Assembly: GCF_965232925.1 (NCBI RefSeq)
Contig: NZ_CBDDRA010000009.1
Span: 105,191 to 169,190, forward strand
Source of the DNA: Tumidithrix helvetica
Lineage (GTDB): Bacteria > Cyanobacteriota > Cyanobacteriia > Pseudanabaenales > Pseudanabaenaceae
Length of the DNA: 64,000 bases
Reading direction: 5' to 3'
Under the pieces are notes generated by a model. It was not told where the DNA came from. It saw only the letters and a list, made by a program, of their open reading frames with translations, and did no database searches. Positions within the stretch are counted from its first letter, which is position 1, and each line of letters begins with the position of its first letter. Made by a program: the position numbers and the translations under genes. Positions 34,090 through 43,002 of this stretch are shown here, one piece after another.

Positions 34090-34590
34090 ATGATGAATCC
34101 CGATCGCGGTATACAGGTAGTCCTAAATCGACTTACAAAAAATTTAGCAAAAGATTCTTTGGTTTACACCTCGTTGCAAGAGTTGAGAAAATTGCTCGAT
34201 ATCGATCGTGTGGTTTTGTATTACTTTTACTCGGAATGGAAGGGACAGGTGACCTTAGAGGCAATCGGCGATCCAAAATATTCAATTATCGGTTCGACAG
34301 GACCCGATCAATGCTTTAACGCTGGACATGCGGAAATGTATTTGGCAGGACGAATACGTGCCACGGAAAATATTGAAACAGAACCCATTAGCGATTGCCA
34401 TCGCGAGTTTTTGCGGAATTTGCAGGTATTGGCAAATTTGGTGGTTCCGATTGTACCCAACGGAAAGTTGTGGGGATTGCTAGTTGCGCATCATTGTCAA
34501 GACACTCATGTTTGGAAAGATGATGATATCGAGGCAATGCAAAGATATGCCAAATATTTAACTATCGTTCCTTCTATTTCCGAATCCTAG
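34090..34590 (+). CDS. Single-GAF protein with DXCF and Cys-His motifs (cyanobacteriochrome-like)
   Basis: The 166-residue protein is one GAF domain with no output domain. It carries D-Q-C-F at residues 73-76 and Cys103-His104 (SDCHREFLRNLQV, then ANLVVPIV). In cyanobacteriochromes the Cys-His cysteine attaches the bilin and the DXCF cysteine forms a second, photochromic bond; both are present at the right spacing. GRIRATENI between them also fits. The two adjacent ATG codons at 34090 give the best start. A standalone light sensor that works through a partner protein is possible, but chromophore binding is inferred; some GAF-only relatives might bind something else. Confidence 0.7.
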   Translation: MMNPDRGIQVVLNRLTKNLAKDSLVYTSLQELRKLLDIDRVVLYYFYSEWKGQVTLEAIGDPKYSIIGSTGPDQCFNAGHAEMYLAGRIRATENIETEPISDCHREFLRNLQVLANLVVPIVPNGKLWGLLVAHHCQDTHVWKDDDIEAMQRYAKYLTIVPSISES

Positions 34591-34761
34591 TCAGTTCAAA
34601 GTATCAACTTGAACATTTCAGATCGAGGCGATCGGGCTCTAAACGCTTGCCCAGTAGAAAGTCTACAACTGCTTGTTATGGAGAGATTGAAATTAGAAAA
34701 AAGGGGGTAAGTTGTACTAATAGGTGAAATGTAACTCTCTCAAAACGAACGGGGCAAAGCC

Positions 34762-35310
34762 ATGAAATCTGAATTTAAAGCGAAATTACTTCAACACCTT
34801 CTCAATATGAAGGATTCCGAAAAGGGCTTTACCTTAATTGAACTGCTAGTTGTGATTGTAATTATTGGTATTTTAGCAGCGATCGCAGTTCCAGTTTTCT
34901 TTAGCCAAACGAGCAAAGCCAAGCAATCAGAAGCCAGAACCTATGTTGCTTCCCTAAACAAGGGTCAACAAGCTTACTATGCTGAGAAGACTAGGTTTGG
35001 TACGAGTATTGACGTTCTAGGCGTAGGTATTTCAACCAACACAACTAACTACACCTATGACTCCAGTACTACGGGAGTTGGTATCAATGTTACGGCTCTG
35101 AGCAATGCTTACTCTAAGTTTACTCCCCTCAGATCCTATGCTGGGGTAGTTTCACTTTCATCGATCGCTGGCAGCAGTGATGTTACCAGTCTTGCTATCC
35201 TCTGTGAAAATAATCAACCAGGAATTGGTGGAGTTGCGGCAAATAGTGGCACATTGCCCACCAATGCTCAAGGGGGATGTGGTGCAGGGACTACGGCTCT
35301 GGGGCTGTAG
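34762..35310 (+). CDS. pilA: Type IV pilin (major or minor), PilA-like
   Basis: The precursor has a 22-residue leader ending KG, cut before Phe by prepilin peptidase, then the class IVa helix FTLIELLVVIVIIGILAAIA with Glu5. The mature pilin has about 160 residues with a serine/threonine-rich head and two cysteines near the end (ILCEN and GGCGAG), the usual disulphide loop. The long leader is typical of cyanobacterial PilA. It is used for twitching/phototaxis and DNA uptake. The pilC gene for the same machine is broken at 63.8 kb. Confidence 0.93.
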   Translation: MKSEFKAKLLQHLLNMKDSEKGFTLIELLVVIVIIGILAAIAVPVFFSQTSKAKQSEARTYVASLNKGQQAYYAEKTRFGTSIDVLGVGISTNTTNYTYDSSTTGVGINVTALSNAYSKFTPLRSYAGVVSLSSIAGSSDVTSLAILCENNQPGIGGVAANSGTLPTNAQGGCGAGTTALGL

Positions 35311-35586
35311 TGGTATAACAAAAATATCTTGTCAAAATTTGGCAAAATTTTTAAAAATCTAACCTATAATTATTTCTCATTAATTACAGTCGCTAGTACA
35401 TTAGTTTTTTTGGGGGTTATAGATACCTTCGTAATAGAAAGAATTATGTTCCAGGTATCGTATGCATCCTTTGAGCCATGTATGCGACTTGAGTCATATC
35501 AATCAAACATCAGGGATTCTCCCCAAAATCTCCAAAATCGTTAGGTATAAACAACTTAAAATACTTATCGCAGCTAGAGGTATGTA

Positions 35587-37014
35587 ATGTCTGGCTTAGC
35601 GTTTTCACAGCCAAACCCCAATCAATACTCTGAAGAAATCACTGAGATCCAAACTGGAAGCGTTGAGCAAATCCAGCAGCGTATCTATGGCTTTTTTTTG
35701 GAAATTGTCAGACGGTATACACCTGAGCAAGTCATACATCAGTTTCAAAACCTATTTATTCGGTACGATCAGGTTGACGATCCAGTGACATTTCGAGCAC
35801 TGGGGCAGATTATTTTTTTTAATCAAGAAACAGAATTTAGGAATACGCTGTTACGTTGCTGCTATATCCTGATCAATAATTGGCGGATCACCAGTAATTA
35901 TCGTTATACCCATCTTCTGATTGGTCTATTTTCCGATCCATCGATCTATCAGCCTAGCAAAACTACGAAACTCAGAACCCTAAGAGCTTGGCTAAAAAAC
36001 TTTATTAGCAGCCCAGATTATGAATCTCTTCTCCTCTTTTTAGGTAGACCTAGTAGCACCTACCAAGATAGAAATAACTGGAGCGATCGCTTTACCTCTT
36101 ACCTTCTCACCTCTCAGTATGCCGATCTCAGCAAACCGCTAGAACAGAGGCAAATTGCCGATGCCCTCTCTCGCAAAATCAAAAAGCAATTTAAATTCGA
36201 TCTGGCAATGTATACAGCCCGTCTCGGTAGAAAAGAACCCTCTGCGAGCACCAGTCGACAATCAATCGCGCTCTCAAAGTCATCAGCTAAATCCCAAGCG
36301 AACCCCACGAGTCTTGGGGATGGCGTGCTCAATCTTGTGAAGACAATTTTGACGAGACAAGGGAGTAATAGTTATAAAAGTTTAGCCCGTCATTTCTTGG
36401 AACAACTTAAAGGAATTACATTCCTAGAATTTAAGCAGAAGTTTTTGGAGTATCTAGAACTCCCTAGCTATGATGCAGAAGTATCTGAGCTATTGCAGAT
36501 TGGCTTAGTCAATAAATTTATGCAGTTGCATACTAGCTGCGATCGCCAAATTGTGATGTTTGGTTTAGTCCATACGGCTTGTAAACGTGCGATCCAGCTT
36601 CTAACGCTCGATGGACAGAGAAATCCTTCCGATTTGTTTTATTTCTTTCTGTCTCGAGACAATCCTATGCCCTTAGTGATTTTATTACTCAAAATCATTC
36701 TCTTGCGTCGGGAGAGTCGATTACACCTTGAGACCTGCATTGCCGATCTAATTAAATACTATAGTCATTACTCCGAAGATGAATGTCGTGGCTTTATTAA
36801 TTTTTTAGATATTCTCAATGTCACGCTTGCGATTTATGAAGATGATACGGACTACAGTATCGTTCGCATGACAGAAAATGGCGAGGCGATGACAGATGAA
36901 ACCAATGCAGATGATTATCGCGTGTTCTCGTTCGTCAAGCGACCCAAACCGATCTCCAAAGATATATCCGAAAGTCTGGCTCAGCTCTCTCAAAAGAAAA
37001 AATCAACTTCTTAA
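35587..37014 (+). CDS. Conserved cyanobacterial protein of unknown function
   Basis: The 475-residue product has no domain I recognise. Residues 30-190 are helical with many aromatic and charged residues (QNLFIRYDQVDDPVTFRALG), 210-250 form a serine-rich linker, and residues 250-450 form a second helical region with a hydrophobic stretch near 345-360. It ends with a lysine/serine tail. The gene has normal composition and starts 7 bp after GAGGT. It ends 7 bp before recQ, so the two are probably an operon. A DNA-repair connection would be inferred only from that neighbour. Confidence 0.65.
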   Translation: MSGLAFSQPNPNQYSEEITEIQTGSVEQIQQRIYGFFLEIVRRYTPEQVIHQFQNLFIRYDQVDDPVTFRALGQIIFFNQETEFRNTLLRCCYILINNWRITSNYRYTHLLIGLFSDPSIYQPSKTTKLRTLRAWLKNFISSPDYESLLLFLGRPSSTYQDRNNWSDRFTSYLLTSQYADLSKPLEQRQIADALSRKIKKQFKFDLAMYTARLGRKEPSASTSRQSIALSKSSAKSQANPTSLGDGVLNLVKTILTRQGSNSYKSLARHFLEQLKGITFLEFKQKFLEYLELPSYDAEVSELLQIGLVNKFMQLHTSCDRQIVMFGLVHTACKRAIQLLTLDGQRNPSDLFYFFLSRDNPMPLVILLLKIILLRRESRLHLETCIADLIKYYSHYSEDECRGFINFLDILNVTLAIYEDDTDYSIVRMTENGEAMTDETNADDYRVFSFVKRPKPISKDISESLAQLSQKKKSTS

Positions 37015-37021
37015 AAATCTG

Positions 37022-38479
37022 ATGCTTCCTTCCTCAGTTTTGCAGACTTTTCAAAAAGTATGGGGCTATGCAGATTTCCGTCCGCCGCAAGCGGAGATAA
37101 TTGAGAATCTATTACGCGATCGCGATAGTCTTGTTTTACTAGCAACGGGTGGAGGCAAATCCATTTGCTTTCAACTCCCCGCAATTTTAAAGCAGGGTTT
37201 AACCCTAGTGATTTCGCCACTTTTGGCATTAATGGAAGATCAAGTCCAAGATTTACAGAGACGCGAACTTCCTGCCGCCACCTTACATAGTAATCTGACC
37301 AGTCGAGAACGCCATCAAGTTCTGCAAAAATTACCACACCTGCGATTGCTGTATGTTTCACCAGAAACGCTTTTGAGTCAACCCGTGTGGGAACGACTCT
37401 GCGCGCCCACACTAACGATCGCAGGAATCATGATTGACGAAGCCCATTGTCTCGTGCAGTGGGGAGATACCTTTCGACCCACCTATCGCCGTTTGGGAGC
37501 TGTGCGTTCTGCTTTGATGCAACATAAGCCGTTAGAGCATCCTAGGATTGCGATCGCGGCGTTTACCGCCACGGCAAATTCTCATACCCAAGCCAAATTG
37601 ATTTCCTGTCTGCAATTAGAACAGCCACAGGTGATTCGCACTAGCCCCTATCGTGCCAATTTAAGTTTAAACGTAGCGATTGCTTGGACACCCCTTTGCC
37701 GCAAACATCAAACCATTCGCTTTATCCATTCTCAGCAAGGTCAAACGGGCTTGATCTATGTGCGCAGTCGGCGTGAGACGGAGGAACTCGCAGAATGGTT
37801 ATCTACGCAATCTTTCCGTACTGCTGCCTATCACGCGGGACTTCCCTCAGAGCAACGTCGTCAGATCGAAACAGCTTGGATAGAAGGTGAGTACCCCTTT
37901 GTGGTCTGTACCAGCGCGTTTGGCTTGGGGCTAAATAACCCGAATACGCGCTGGGTTCTCCATTTTCAGGCTCCATTGACACTTGCCGAGTACATTCAAG
38001 AGGTAGGAAGGGCGGGAAGAGATGGGAACCCTGCCACAGCCTTGATGCTGGTGAGCGAACCTACGGGATTCTTGGACAATAGCGATCGCACCCGTCAGGA
38101 TTTCTTTTTACAGCAGCAACAAAAACAATTGCAAAAAGCGCAGATGCTTTTGCCCAAATTACCCCGCAAGGGAAATTTCTCTGATGTTATCAAAGGGAAT
38201 CCCGATCGCGCCCTAGTGCTAGGAATGCTGCATAGTGCGGGGAAATTAGTCTGGCATAGCCCGTTTGCCTATGAAATTCGGGCAGGAAATCACAAATTTG
38301 CCGAAATCGATCGCACACCGCTACTCCAAATGCAGTCGTATATGAGTACTCGTCACTGTCGTTGGGCGTTTTTGATGCAGGCTTTTGGGTTTGAGCGAGA
38401 AGCAAAAACTTTGCGCTGTGGCGTATGCGATCGCTGCTTGCCGCAAAATAAAAAGCGATCGCAAAATCTAACACCTTGA
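37022..38479 (+). CDS. recQ: RecQ family DNA helicase
   Basis: I place the start at 37022 (MLPSSVLQTF), 7 bp after the previous stop; upstream starts lie inside that gene. The 485-residue protein has Walker A in LLATGGGKSICFQLPA, the DEAH box in IMIDEAHCLVQWG, SPLLALMEDQV (motif Ia) and the arginine-finger motif VI QEVGRAGRDG. The C-terminal CGVCDRC is a partial zinc-binding site of RecQ. It lacks an HRDC domain, as short cyanobacterial RecQ forms do. It unwinds 3'-5' DNA in repair and recombination. Confidence 0.93.
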   Translation: MLPSSVLQTFQKVWGYADFRPPQAEIIENLLRDRDSLVLLATGGGKSICFQLPAILKQGLTLVISPLLALMEDQVQDLQRRELPAATLHSNLTSRERHQVLQKLPHLRLLYVSPETLLSQPVWERLCAPTLTIAGIMIDEAHCLVQWGDTFRPTYRRLGAVRSALMQHKPLEHPRIAIAAFTATANSHTQAKLISCLQLEQPQVIRTSPYRANLSLNVAIAWTPLCRKHQTIRFIHSQQGQTGLIYVRSRRETEELAEWLSTQSFRTAAYHAGLPSEQRRQIETAWIEGEYPFVVCTSAFGLGLNNPNTRWVLHFQAPLTLAEYIQEVGRAGRDGNPATALMLVSEPTGFLDNSDRTRQDFFLQQQQKQLQKAQMLLPKLPRKGNFSDVIKGNPDRALVLGMLHSAGKLVWHSPFAYEIRAGNHKFAEIDRTPLLQMQSYMSTRHCRWAFLMQAFGFEREAKTLRCGVCDRCLPQNKKRSQNLTP

Positions 38480-38563
38480 CTCTAAGGCAATAAATGGTAA
38501 AGTAACGCCCAAAAGCACAAAAAACGCCAAAAAGCGAAACCTCGACATGGAGGTAAACCCAAA

Positions 38564-38836
38564 ATGAGCTCAGGCACAGATGATTCGCAAGGTCGAAGCG
38601 CGAAACAGCCAAATATCACCTTTTCACCTGACACAGATTTACTGGTTTGGTTGGTAGGATGTCGGCAAAATGATGAGATCATGTCTGATGTGATTAATCG
38701 CAAGTTACGAAAACTGATGAATATGGAACTTGCAGAGCTAGAACTGCGTAATCGACCAATCGACCCCAATGCCGAAGGTGCAGGTGAAGAAACCTCTATA
38801 CAATCAGACACCCCAGATCCAATTCAATCTGACTAA
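38564..38836 (+). CDS. Small acidic hypothetical protein
   Basis: The 90-residue product begins MSSGTDDSQGRSAKQPN and has an amphipathic middle (LLVWLVGCRQNDEIMSDVIN) and a helical, then disordered acidic C-terminus. GGAGG sits 10 bp before the start (GGAGGTAAACCCAAAATG), which supports it as a real gene. The middle could form a ribbon-helix-helix-like unit, but evidence is weak. It lies 84 bp after recQ and its 3' end overlaps the open frame on the other strand by 33 bp. Confidence 0.6.
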   Translation: MSSGTDDSQGRSAKQPNITFSPDTDLLVWLVGCRQNDEIMSDVINRKLRKLMNMELAELELRNRPIDPNAEGAGEETSIQSDTPDPIQSD

Positions 38837-39145
38837 GGTACGAAGAGAAAAAATTGCTACTAATAGCAGCAAAAATAGAAATAGAGTCAGAGAAACTAAG
38901 ACTTCATCACGTTCATTAAATGAGTTTCCAATAGAAGTTTGACCAACTTCAGTATTCTTGTCAGGGAATAAATGGAAAATCAGCAGTGATGCAATAAAAA
39001 AGCTTTGCAAGTACCATAAGCACCTTCTTAATGGGTTCTTTCTCAGAGTTCTTGTACGAATAAATGCAACGCTAAGATACCAAACTGGAAATAATAGTGC
39101 TATTAGATTGCAGTTTAGAGAGATTCGAACAGCTCTGAATGGAAA
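38804..39145 (-). pseudogene. Possible three-helix membrane protein frame without a standard start
   Basis: The minus-strand frame is open for 114 codons and encodes three hydrophobic segments (LIALLFPVWYLSVAFI, CLWYLQSFFIASLLIFHLF and VLVSLTLFLFLLLLVAIFSL) joined by basic and polar loops, a credible membrane-protein pattern with positive charges after the first helix. The only ATG/GTG/TTG starts are internal (TTG at 39010 cuts through the second helix). It may be a gene fragment truncated at its 5' end by the kinase gene, or an unrecognised gene with a rare start. Confidence 0.35.
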
Positions 39146-39189
39146 TCATAGATAATTATTGTGGGTATAGCTTAAGTTGGCTTGTATTT

Positions 39190-41325
39190 ATGTCACAGTT
39201 CTGTTTTAACCCCAATTGCCAAAAGCCTGAAAATCTTGACAGCGATCGCTTCTGTAAAAGCTGCGGTTCTGATTTGATTTTACGCGGCAGTATGCATCCC
39301 GATCGCAAAGCGTTTCCGAAGGAAATAGGGAATCGCTATCGTGCGGTAAAGGTTTTAGGTCAGGGAGGTTTCAGCAGAACTTTCCTTGCCATTGATTCCC
39401 AGTTCTCAATAGAATCCTCTGAGCAGGATGAGCGGCATATTGAAAGGTATGTGGTTGTAAAACAGTTGTGGCATCAAAACCTCAATCCAGACAACCCAGA
39501 AAGCATAAAAGTACGATTTCAACAGGAAAGCGATCTCATAAGGCAACTGGGCGAACATCCGCAAATTCCTTCTCTCTTCGATAGCTTTGAGATGGAAGGA
39601 TATCTCTATTCAGTCCATGAATATATTGCAGGCAAAAATCTCGCGATCGCCCTTTCAGAAATCGAGAATTCAGAGATTGGGAATTCAAAACCATCTACTT
39701 TCAGTAACCTGCAAGTATGGAGCATCCTAGAAGCAATTTTGCCCGTCCTACAGTTTATTCACGATCGTCAAATTATTCACTGCGATTTAAAACCGAGCAA
39801 TATTATTTGCCGTTCTGCAAATTCGAGCGGCGATCTCACAACATGGAAAGATTTTGCCTTGGTTGATTTTGGTACGTCACAATTCGTCTCAGAATTTAAA
39901 TTGGAGCGACAGGGTAGAGCGATCGGTAGTCCAGAATATGCGGCTCCCGAGCAGGTCAGAGGCGAAGCTGTATTTGCTAGCGATCTTTATAGTTTGGGCG
40001 TGACTTGCATTCACTTACTTACGGGTATGCGACCTTTTAGCCTGTTTGATTTTGTCGATAACTGTTGGAACTGGCGACCCTATTGGCATTCTCAAGCAGA
40101 GTCCCTTCCTCTAAGACAGCAAGCTTTACTCGAACAATTCCTCGGTGAAATTCTCGATCGCATGATTCAGCCCGATCTGAGCAAACGCTTCTCCACTGCT
40201 GCGGCTATCCTCAAACTGATGAATCAATCGGGAATCAAGTCTGGTGTGAAACAGATATTCTCTCCTATACCTATGGATCGACCCGCGAAAAAATTATCTG
40301 AATGGCGATGCGATCGCACCCTGATCGGACATGAAGGACTCTTCGCTAGCGTGAATGCCGTAGTTATCCTTACCCCAGATACGATCGCCAGTGCCAGTGA
40401 CGACAAAACGATTCGTCTGTGGAATTGGCGATCGCAACAACAAATCGCTTGCTTGACTGGACATACGAACTTTGTCAAGGCTCTTAGCTATGCATCTATA
40501 TATTTACCTACAGAACATTCACCTACAGAGCAAATTCCTCAAACAGGAGAGCAGGAGAATTTGCATAAAGCCAAAAATCCGAGGCTTCTAGCGAGTGGGA
40601 GCGCAGATAAAACCATCAAGCTCTGGGACTTAGAGGTGCAGCAAGAAATACTCACGATTACCGAACACAGCCATGCTGTTAATGCTGTTGCGTTTGCATA
40701 CCCAAAAGCTGAGACGAATTCCGATCGCTTCTGGTTGGCAAGTGGAAGTGCTGATAAAACGATTAAGCTATGGTCGGTTGAATTCGAGCAAGGTCTGACT
40801 GCACCAACTGCGAAATTAATCGCCACACTTACGGGACATCACCTTGCGGTCAATGCGATCGCTTTTTCGCCGATCGCCCCAATTCTTGCCAGTGCCAGTA
40901 CCGATAGAACCGTGAAACTATGGGATCTAGAGCGATTTCAGCTCATCCAAACGCTAAAAGGTCACACTTGGGCAGTAAACGCGATCGCGTTTAGCCCCGA
41001 TGGCGAACTTTTTGCAACGGGAGGTGACGACAACACGATCCAACTTTGGAATGTAGCAAATGGCACAATTCTGCGCACGCTCTCTGGACATCCTTGGGCA
41101 GTTTCAGCGATCGCTTTTAGTCCCGATGGTAAAACATTAATTAGTGGAAGTTGGGACAAAACGTTAAAACTGTGGCAAGTCAGTACGGGTAAAGAAATAG
41201 ATATGCTTTCTGGGCACACAGATTCTGTCAGTTGTCTCGCCGTTGGCGAACATGGCGATCTGCTAGTCAGTGGCAGCAGGGACAAAACCCTCAAAATATG
41301 GTGTAGAGAAGCCAAATCCCCATAA
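39190..41325 (+). CDS. Serine/threonine kinase with N-terminal zinc ribbon and C-terminal WD40 repeats
   Basis: I use the ATG at 39190, which begins MSQFCFNPNCQKPEN, a zinc ribbon (Cys5, Cys10, Cys22, Cys25); the frame extends 17 codons upstream without similarity. The kinase domain (about 45-340) has GQGGFSRTF, the ATP lysine in VVVKQLWH, IIHCDLKPSNII (catalytic loop, with HCD instead of HRD), DFGTS and PEYAAPEQ. Seven WD40 repeats (about 365-705), each ending in DKTIKLW or similar, form a propeller. This is a known cyanobacterial architecture; the propeller probably recruits substrates. The 711-residue size is typical. Confidence 0.93.
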   Translation: MSQFCFNPNCQKPENLDSDRFCKSCGSDLILRGSMHPDRKAFPKEIGNRYRAVKVLGQGGFSRTFLAIDSQFSIESSEQDERHIERYVVVKQLWHQNLNPDNPESIKVRFQQESDLIRQLGEHPQIPSLFDSFEMEGYLYSVHEYIAGKNLAIALSEIENSEIGNSKPSTFSNLQVWSILEAILPVLQFIHDRQIIHCDLKPSNIICRSANSSGDLTTWKDFALVDFGTSQFVSEFKLERQGRAIGSPEYAAPEQVRGEAVFASDLYSLGVTCIHLLTGMRPFSLFDFVDNCWNWRPYWHSQAESLPLRQQALLEQFLGEILDRMIQPDLSKRFSTAAAILKLMNQSGIKSGVKQIFSPIPMDRPAKKLSEWRCDRTLIGHEGLFASVNAVVILTPDTIASASDDKTIRLWNWRSQQQIACLTGHTNFVKALSYASIYLPTEHSPTEQIPQTGEQENLHKAKNPRLLASGSADKTIKLWDLEVQQEILTITEHSHAVNAVAFAYPKAETNSDRFWLASGSADKTIKLWSVEFEQGLTAPTAKLIATLTGHHLAVNAIAFSPIAPILASASTDRTVKLWDLERFQLIQTLKGHTWAVNAIAFSPDGELFATGGDDNTIQLWNVANGTILRTLSGHPWAVSAIAFSPDGKTLISGSWDKTLKLWQVSTGKEIDMLSGHTDSVSCLAVGEHGDLLVSGSRDKTLKIWCREAKSP

Positions 41326-41394
41326 TAGATTTTGTTACAATACTGCCATGAATCAACTAACCGAGGAAAGAAAAAGCAAGGAGAGTAGAAAAAT

Positions 41395-41649
41395 ATGACA
41401 GATACCGAACTGTTGCTTAAGGAAATTGAATATGCTCCAGAGCAACTAGTTACAGAAGTTTTGCACTTCTTGTTATTTACAAAGACAAAGTTCTATACCA
41501 GCGATTCCATAACGGATGCGTACCGCCGCCATCCTGAATCTTTACCAAAACGAAATGATTCCATTTTTGGACTTGGCACAAATCCAGTTGCATGTGATGT
41601 AATTGATGCTGCTGAGAACCACGACCTATATATTTACACGAATGGCTGA
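41395..41649 (+). CDS. Antitoxin-like protein (DUF2281 type) of a PIN toxin pair
   Basis: The 84-residue protein begins TELLLKEIEYAPEQLVTEVLHFL, the N-terminal helix typical of small DUF2281-like cyanobacterial antitoxins. The rest is charged and probably flexible, as in antitoxins that wrap around a toxin. GGAGAG lies 11 bp before the start. It overlaps the PIN gene by 8 bp, the usual antitoxin-first arrangement. DNA binding is not evident. It could also regulate its own promoter. Confidence 0.75.
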   Translation: MTDTELLLKEIEYAPEQLVTEVLHFLLFTKTKFYTSDSITDAYRRHPESLPKRNDSIFGLGTNPVACDVIDAAENHDLYIYTNG

Positions 41650-42055
41650 GAATCAATTTTTCTTGGACACAAGCTACGTTTTGTCCTTGGAACTATTAAA
41701 CGAAAAACACCATGCTGAAGTTTTAGCCCATTGGCAAAGTCTAGATCGGCAAACTCTTGAGATAGTTACTACGTCGTATGTATTTGATGAGATTGTAACT
41801 TTTTTCAATAGTCGCGATCGCCATGATAAAGCTGTAGAAGTCGGCGATCGTCTACTCAACAGTTCTATTATCGAGCTAGTCCAAGTTGATGAATCTCTCT
41901 TTATAGAAGCATGGCTATTTTTCGCAAAACATTCTGATAAATCTTATTCCTTGACAGACTGTATTTCATTCTTAGTCATGTCAAAAAAGAAGATTTCTAA
42001 AGCCTTGACAGCAGATCGACATTTTGTACAAGCTGGGTTTCAGAGACTACCTTGA
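41642..42055 (+). CDS. PIN-domain ribonuclease toxin (VapC-like)
   Basis: The start at 41642 (MAENQFFLDTSYVLS) overlaps the antitoxin stop by 8 bp. The 137-residue product has the four acidic residues of the PIN nuclease site: Asp9 in FLDTSY, Glu50 in FDEIVTFF, Asp106 in SLTDCISFLV and Asp125 in TADRHF. Such proteins cut RNA with a metal ion and stop growth when freed from the antitoxin. The gene looks intact. The next gene is 80 bp downstream, so the pair forms its own unit. Confidence 0.88.
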   Translation: MAENQFFLDTSYVLSLELLNEKHHAEVLAHWQSLDRQTLEIVTTSYVFDEIVTFFNSRDRHDKAVEVGDRLLNSSIIELVQVDESLFIEAWLFFAKHSDKSYSLTDCISFLVMSKKKISKALTADRHFVQAGFQRLP

Positions 42056-42138
42056 TGGGAAAGACAGGATTGATAAAAACCTTACGTCCTCTTAACATAA
42101 AGTAATTAAGTTCAAGCAATTTGGCATGCACTGAAACC

Positions 42139-42867
42139 ATGATAGTTGCGCCACAATTTCATTTTCCGCCTGACTTAGAGAGCGACGAACCGCCCTTGGA
42201 GACACCAAGACACCTTGAGCAACTGATTTTGCTGCTAACTTGCTTGCAGTGGTGGTGGCGCGACCGACAAGATTATTTTGCTTCTGGCAATATCAGTATC
42301 TATTACACGCCCGAACAACTAACTGGTAAATATAAATTTCGCGCCCCCGATTTCTTTGTCGTACTAGACACAGCGCAACAAGAGCGGAGTAGCTGGATTG
42401 TGGAACGCGAAGGGGGAAAATTCCCCAACGTAATTATTGAGGTTCTGTCCCGCAGCACAGCAAAGGTAGATCAAACCACTAAAAAGCAGCTTTACCAAGA
42501 CACCTTTCTTACCCCTGAATACTTTTGGTACGATCCCCGCCCAACGAAGCGCGAGCTTAAAGGATTTCGGCTAATCGATCGCAAATATCAAGAGATCCAG
42601 CCTGACAATCGCGGTTATCTCTGGAGCGAACAACTACAGCTATATTTAGGCATTGCCGGGGAATATGCTCGTTATTTCACAGCTCAAGGTGAAGTTGTCC
42701 CCAATTTCCAAGAAGCCACCGCCCAACGCGATTGGCAACTTCGCCTAGAAAAACAACGTGCCGAACGGGAGGCAGATCGAGCAACCCAAGCAGAACAGAG
42801 AATTCTGGACTTAGAGGCAAAACTTCGGGCTTTGGGTGTCGATCCAGATTTACCGCCAAACGCATGA
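42139..42867 (+). CDS. Uma2 family protein with C-terminal coiled coil
   Basis: The 242-residue product (start ATG at 42139; a TTG 6 codons upstream is less likely) has the Uma2 core: YYTPEQLTGKYKFRAPDFFVV with the metal-binding aspartate, then GKFPNVIIEVLSRSTAKVD with the glutamate, and KKQLYQDTFLTPEYFWYDP near 120. This group adds a helical tail (residues about 195-240, rich in Glu, Arg and Gln) likely to form a coiled coil, unlike the shorter copy at 8074. Function is unknown. It precedes clpC by 135 bp. Confidence 0.88.
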   Translation: MIVAPQFHFPPDLESDEPPLETPRHLEQLILLLTCLQWWWRDRQDYFASGNISIYYTPEQLTGKYKFRAPDFFVVLDTAQQERSSWIVEREGGKFPNVIIEVLSRSTAKVDQTTKKQLYQDTFLTPEYFWYDPRPTKRELKGFRLIDRKYQEIQPDNRGYLWSEQLQLYLGIAGEYARYFTAQGEVVPNFQEATAQRDWQLRLEKQRAEREADRATQAEQRILDLEAKLRALGVDPDLPPNA

Positions 42868-43002
42868 GCCCTGCGATCGCATCATGTCGTCTAAGGGCGG
42901 TTGATCCCCACGTTTTGGTGTAAAACCCGTACAAGCGAAAACCCATCTCGCCTGTGTTAGTATTAACCATAACCAGAACGCAGCAAATTATGGGGAAACG
43001 CC

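Noticed and set aside
35329..35544. 71-codon plus-strand frame after pilA
   Set aside because: Hydrophobic start only, no ribosome binding site, and no conserved pattern; probably chance in AT-rich DNA.
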